Origin: Xanthobacter autotrophicus Py2
GTDB lineage: Bacteria; Pseudomonadota; Alphaproteobacteria; Rhizobiales; Xanthobacteraceae
Direction: 5' to 3'
NCBI GenBank assembly: GCA_000017645.1
Contig: CP000781.1
Span: forward strand, 3,645,501-3,709,500
DNA length: 64,000 nt
The position numbers and the translations under genes were made by a program. The notes under the pieces were generated by a model. It did not search any database and had not been told where the DNA came from. It saw nothing but the letters and a program-made list of their open reading frames with translations. This document shows positions 62,047 to 64,000 of this stretch, piece after piece (position 1 is the first letter of the stretch; each line of letters starts with the position of its first letter).

Positions 62047-63414
62047 TCACCACGCATCCTTGCGGGTAGGGTCGAAGCGCTTCTTCAGGCCGGCCCAGCA
62101 GTCCACATAATCGGCCTGGAGCTGCGGCACGCCGGCGGCATAGGCGGTGACGCGCTGGGCCACGCGGGTCTCGAACATGAAGGCCAGCGTATTCTCCAGC
62201 TTCACCGGCTTCAGCTCGCCGGTGGAGGCGTGCTCGAAGGCCTGCTCGTCCGGCCCGTGGGGCAGCATGAGGTTGTGCAGGGAGAAGCCGCCGGGCTCGA
62301 AGCCCTCGGGCTTGGCGTCGTAGACGCCGAAGATGAGCCCCATGAATTCGGACATGATGTTACGGTGGTACCACGGCGGGCGGAACGTATTCTCCGCCAC
62401 CATCCAGCGCTCGGGGAAGATGACGAAATCGATGTTGGCCGTGCCCGGCGTGCCCGACGGCGAGGTGAGCACGGTGAAGATGGACGGGTCCGGATGGTCG
62501 AACATCAGCGCGCCGACGGGCGAGAAGGTGCGCAGGTCATATTTGTACGGCGCGTAATTGCCGTGCCAGGCCACCACGTCGAGGGGCGACTGGCCGATGT
62601 CGGTGACGAACAATTCGCCGCCCCACTTCACGAACAGCTGCGAGGGCTCCTCCCGGTCCTCGTAGGCGGCGACGGGGGTGAGGAAGTCGCGCGGGTTGGC
62701 AAGGCAATTGGCGCCGATGGGGCCACGGTCCGGCAGGGTGAAGGTGGCGCCGTAATTCTCGCAGACATAGGCGCGGGCCGGCCCGTCGATCAGCTCCACC
62801 TTGAAGATCACGCCGCGCGGGATCACGCAGATCTCGCCGGGCGCGATGTCGATGACGCCGAATTCGGTGCGGAAGCGCAGCGCCCCCTGCTGCGCCACCA
62901 CCAGCAATTCGCCGTCCGCGTTGAAGAAATAGTCGTTTTCCATGGACGCCGTGACGAAGGCCATGTGGGCCGCCATGCCGCTCTGGCCATCGGCGTCCCC
63001 CGCCGTGGTCAGGGTGGCAAGGCCCGAAACGAAGGTGCGCTTGTCCTGCGGTAGCGGGAGCGCGCTCCAGCGGTACTGGCCGAGCGTCAACTCGCTCTCG
63101 TCGCGGGCCATGGGCGCGGTGCGGATCAGGCCCTTGTCCACGCGGCGGTAGCGACCGGAATGCTTCACCGTGGGCCGGATGCGGTAGAGCCAGGAGCGCT
63201 CGTTCACCGCCTGCGGCGCGGTGAAGGGCGAGCCGGAGAGCTGCTCGGCATAGAGCCCGTAATTGATCTTCTGCGGCGAGTTGCGGCCGATGGGCAAGGT
63301 GCCTTCCAGCGCCTCGGTCTCGAACGAATTGCCGAAGCCGGACATGTAGCCGGGCACGAGCGCGCTGTGGCGCACCGGCGCGCCCTGAAGGTGGGGGTGG
63401 GGCAGACTGTTCAT
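62047..63414 (-). CDS. hmgA: Homogentisate 1,2-dioxygenase
   Basis: Non-heme Fe2+ ring-cleaving dioxygenase of 455 aa converting homogentisate to maleylacetoacetate. The iron ligands are in the C-terminal half: [18 protein letters not shown] (His, Glu) and [13 protein letters not shown] (His); [19 protein letters not shown] contributes the substrate site. Length matches the cupin-fold family. First gene of hmgA-fahA-maiA; divergent from a MarR regulator, with only 56 bp between the starts. Confidence 0.97.
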   Translation of the reverse strand: MNSLPHPHLQGAPVRHSALVPGYMSGFGNSFETEALEGTLPIGRNSPQKINYGLYAEQLSGSPFTAPQAVNERSWLYRIRPTVKHSGRYRRVDKGLIRTAPMARDESELTLGQYRWSALPLPQDKRTFVSGLATLTTAGDADGQSGMAAHMAFVTASMENDYFFNADGELLVVAQQGALRFRTEFGVIDIAPGEICVIPRGVIFKVELIDGPARAYVCENYGATFTLPDRGPIGANCLANPRDFLTPVAAYEDREEPSQLFVKWGGELFVTDIGQSPLDVVAWHGNYAPYKYDLRTFSPVGALMFDHPDPSIFTVLTSPSGTPGTANIDFVIFPERWMVAENTFRPPWYHRNIMSEFMGLIFGVYDAKPEGFEPGGFSLHNLMLPHGPDEQAFEHASTGELKPVKLENTLAFMFETRVAQRVTAYAAGVPQLQADYVDCWAGLKKRFDPTRKDAW

Positions 63415-63446
63415 GGCGAGCTCCCGAATTTGGTTGCGACCATGAC

Positions 63447-63462
63447 AGTTGAAAATGTAACT
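63447..63462. promoter_or_regulatory. Candidate MarR operator between hmgA and the regulator gene
   Basis: AGTTGAAAATGTAACT, with 4-bp inverted arms AGTT/AACT around an 8-nt AT-rich centre, lies in the middle of the 56-bp divergent region, 10 to 33 bp from the two starts. Size and position fit a MarR dimer site. Confidence 0.5.
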
Positions 63463-63470
63463 AACAAGCC

Positions 63471-63926
63471 ATGAGCACCCTCGACCTCGAACGTTTCCTC
63501 CCCTACCGGCTCAACCGCGTGGCCGCCGCGGTGTCGGAGCAGTTGCGGGAGGTTTATGGCCGCAAGTTCGGCCTCACCATCCCCGAATGGCGGGTGCTGG
63601 CGACGCTGGCCCAATTGCCCCGCAGCACGGCGCGGGAGGTGGGCCGCCATGCCCGGCTGCACAAGACCAAGGTGAGCCGGGCGGTGCAGGGGCTGGAGGA
63701 GCGGCGCTGGCTGTCGCGGGCGGAAAATCCGGCGGACCGGCGCGAGGAATTCCTGAGCCTCACCCCGTTGGGCACCACCACCTACCGCGCCATCGTGCCG
63801 GACATGAGCGCCTTCGAGGACCGCCTGCGCGCGGCGCTGGGGCCGGACGACATGGGGGCGGTGCTCCATGCGCTGGACCGGCTGGAACAGGTGCTGGGGT
63901 TGGAGGCTCCACGGCAGCAGGACTGA
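63471..63926 (+). CDS. MarR family regulator, probable regulator of the homogentisate operon
   Basis: Winged helix-turn-helix protein of 151 aa: [44 protein letters not shown] is the recognition region and [17 protein letters not shown] the wing with its conserved Asp-Arg-Arg. Position divergent from hmgA over 56 bp suggests it represses hmgA-fahA-maiA until homogentisate or a later intermediate binds. The effector is inferred, not shown. Confidence 0.9.
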   Translation: MSTLDLERFLPYRLNRVAAAVSEQLREVYGRKFGLTIPEWRVLATLAQLPRSTAREVGRHARLHKTKVSRAVQGLEERRWLSRAENPADRREEFLSLTPLGTTTYRAIVPDMSAFEDRLRAALGPDDMGAVLHALDRLEQVLGLEAPRQQD

Positions 63927-63928
63927 TG

Positions 63929-63963
63929 CCAAAGGCCCGTGAGCTTGGCTCAAGGGCCTTTGG
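63929..63963 (+). terminator. Terminator after the MarR gene
   Basis: CCAAAGGCCC and GGGCCTTTGG form a perfect 10-bp stem with a 15-nt loop, 2 nt after the stop codon; symmetric enough to serve a convergent gene as well. Confidence 0.75.
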
Positions 63964-64000
63964 TCAGCCCCCGCGGCGCTTGAGCGTGACCCTCTTGGCA
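63964..64000 (-). CDS. Possible C-terminus of a minus-strand gene cut by the window edge
   Basis: The last 37 bases read on the minus strand as AKRVTLKRRGG followed by TGA, placed directly after a bidirectional terminator. This fits the 3' end of a convergent gene that starts outside the window. Too short to identify. Confidence 0.35.
   Translation of the reverse strand, partial: AKRVTLKRRGG

Noticed and set aside
1..64000. CRISPR arrays, toxin-antitoxin pairs, restriction-modification, transposases, secretion clusters
   Set aside because: Looked for on both strands; no spaced direct repeats, no transposase-like frames and no such gene sets were seen apart from the integrase remnant.

Overview
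The window is high-GC, gene-dense chromosomal DNA of an alphaproteobacterium. Gene content and order point to the Hyphomicrobiales (Rhizobiales), plausibly Xanthobacteraceae. The markers are the aerobic cobG-cobN-cobW cobalamin genes, alphaproteobacterial-type AddAB, a DivL-like kinase next to tsaE, a TsaE-phosphotransferase fusion, the def-fmt-truA cluster, and a 66-bp intergenic sequence resembling a repeat common in rhizobial genomes. The family assignment is inference; no 16S gene is present.

Layout. 1-5,830 (minus): a cobalamin operon behind a clear B12 riboswitch, reading DUF1636 protein, cobW, cobN and cobG (cut by the window edge). 5,990-14,479: a urate-degradation locus with allC, a puuE-uraD fusion, uraH, a purine permease, a LysR regulator, puuD and an M20 hydrolase of unknown substrate. 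Together these take urate through 5-hydroxyisourate, OHCU and allantoin to allantoate and on to ureidoglycine. 14,705-26,592 (plus): a tightly coupled run of divL-like, tsaE-amgK fusion, murU-like, addB and addA, followed by trxA. 26,686-32,718: housekeeping genes (truA, fmt, def, rmuC, mutM, an enoyl-CoA hydratase).

33,095-36,957 is the one accessory-looking stretch. It is bounded by tRNA-Leu(CAG) and tRNA-Thr(CGT). It holds a decayed tyrosine-integrase gene directly beside tRNA-Leu and a divergent pair of membrane or lipid-linked glycosyltransferase genes of lower GC. 37,177-48,837 is mixed: a HerA-like ATPase, a pseudo-receiver protein, an M20 dipeptidase, a CorA/ZntB transporter, a secreted phytase-like esterase, a GT39-like membrane protein, an Fe-type superoxide dismutase and a proline-rich membrane protein. 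49,089-56,563 holds cobT (a second cobalamin gene, away from the riboswitch operon), a histidine kinase, a nuclease, a GST, an MBL-fold protein overlapping a uracil-DNA glycosylase homologue, mrp and an orphan TRAP binding protein. 56,654-63,926: glyQ-glyS and the homogentisate pathway hmgA-fahA-maiA, with a divergent MarR regulator.

I found no clear new defence, secretion or biosynthetic system. The items most worth a second look are the kinase homologue with tyrosine in place of the phospho-accepting histidine, the TsaE-AmgK fusion linking tRNA modification to muropeptide recycling, the integrase remnant at tRNA-Leu, the DUF1636 gene behind the B12 riboswitch, the non-phosphorylatable receiver protein, and several perfect palindromes in promoter regions. 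Start codons were chosen by reading ribosome-binding sites and family length; several are uncertain and are marked so.
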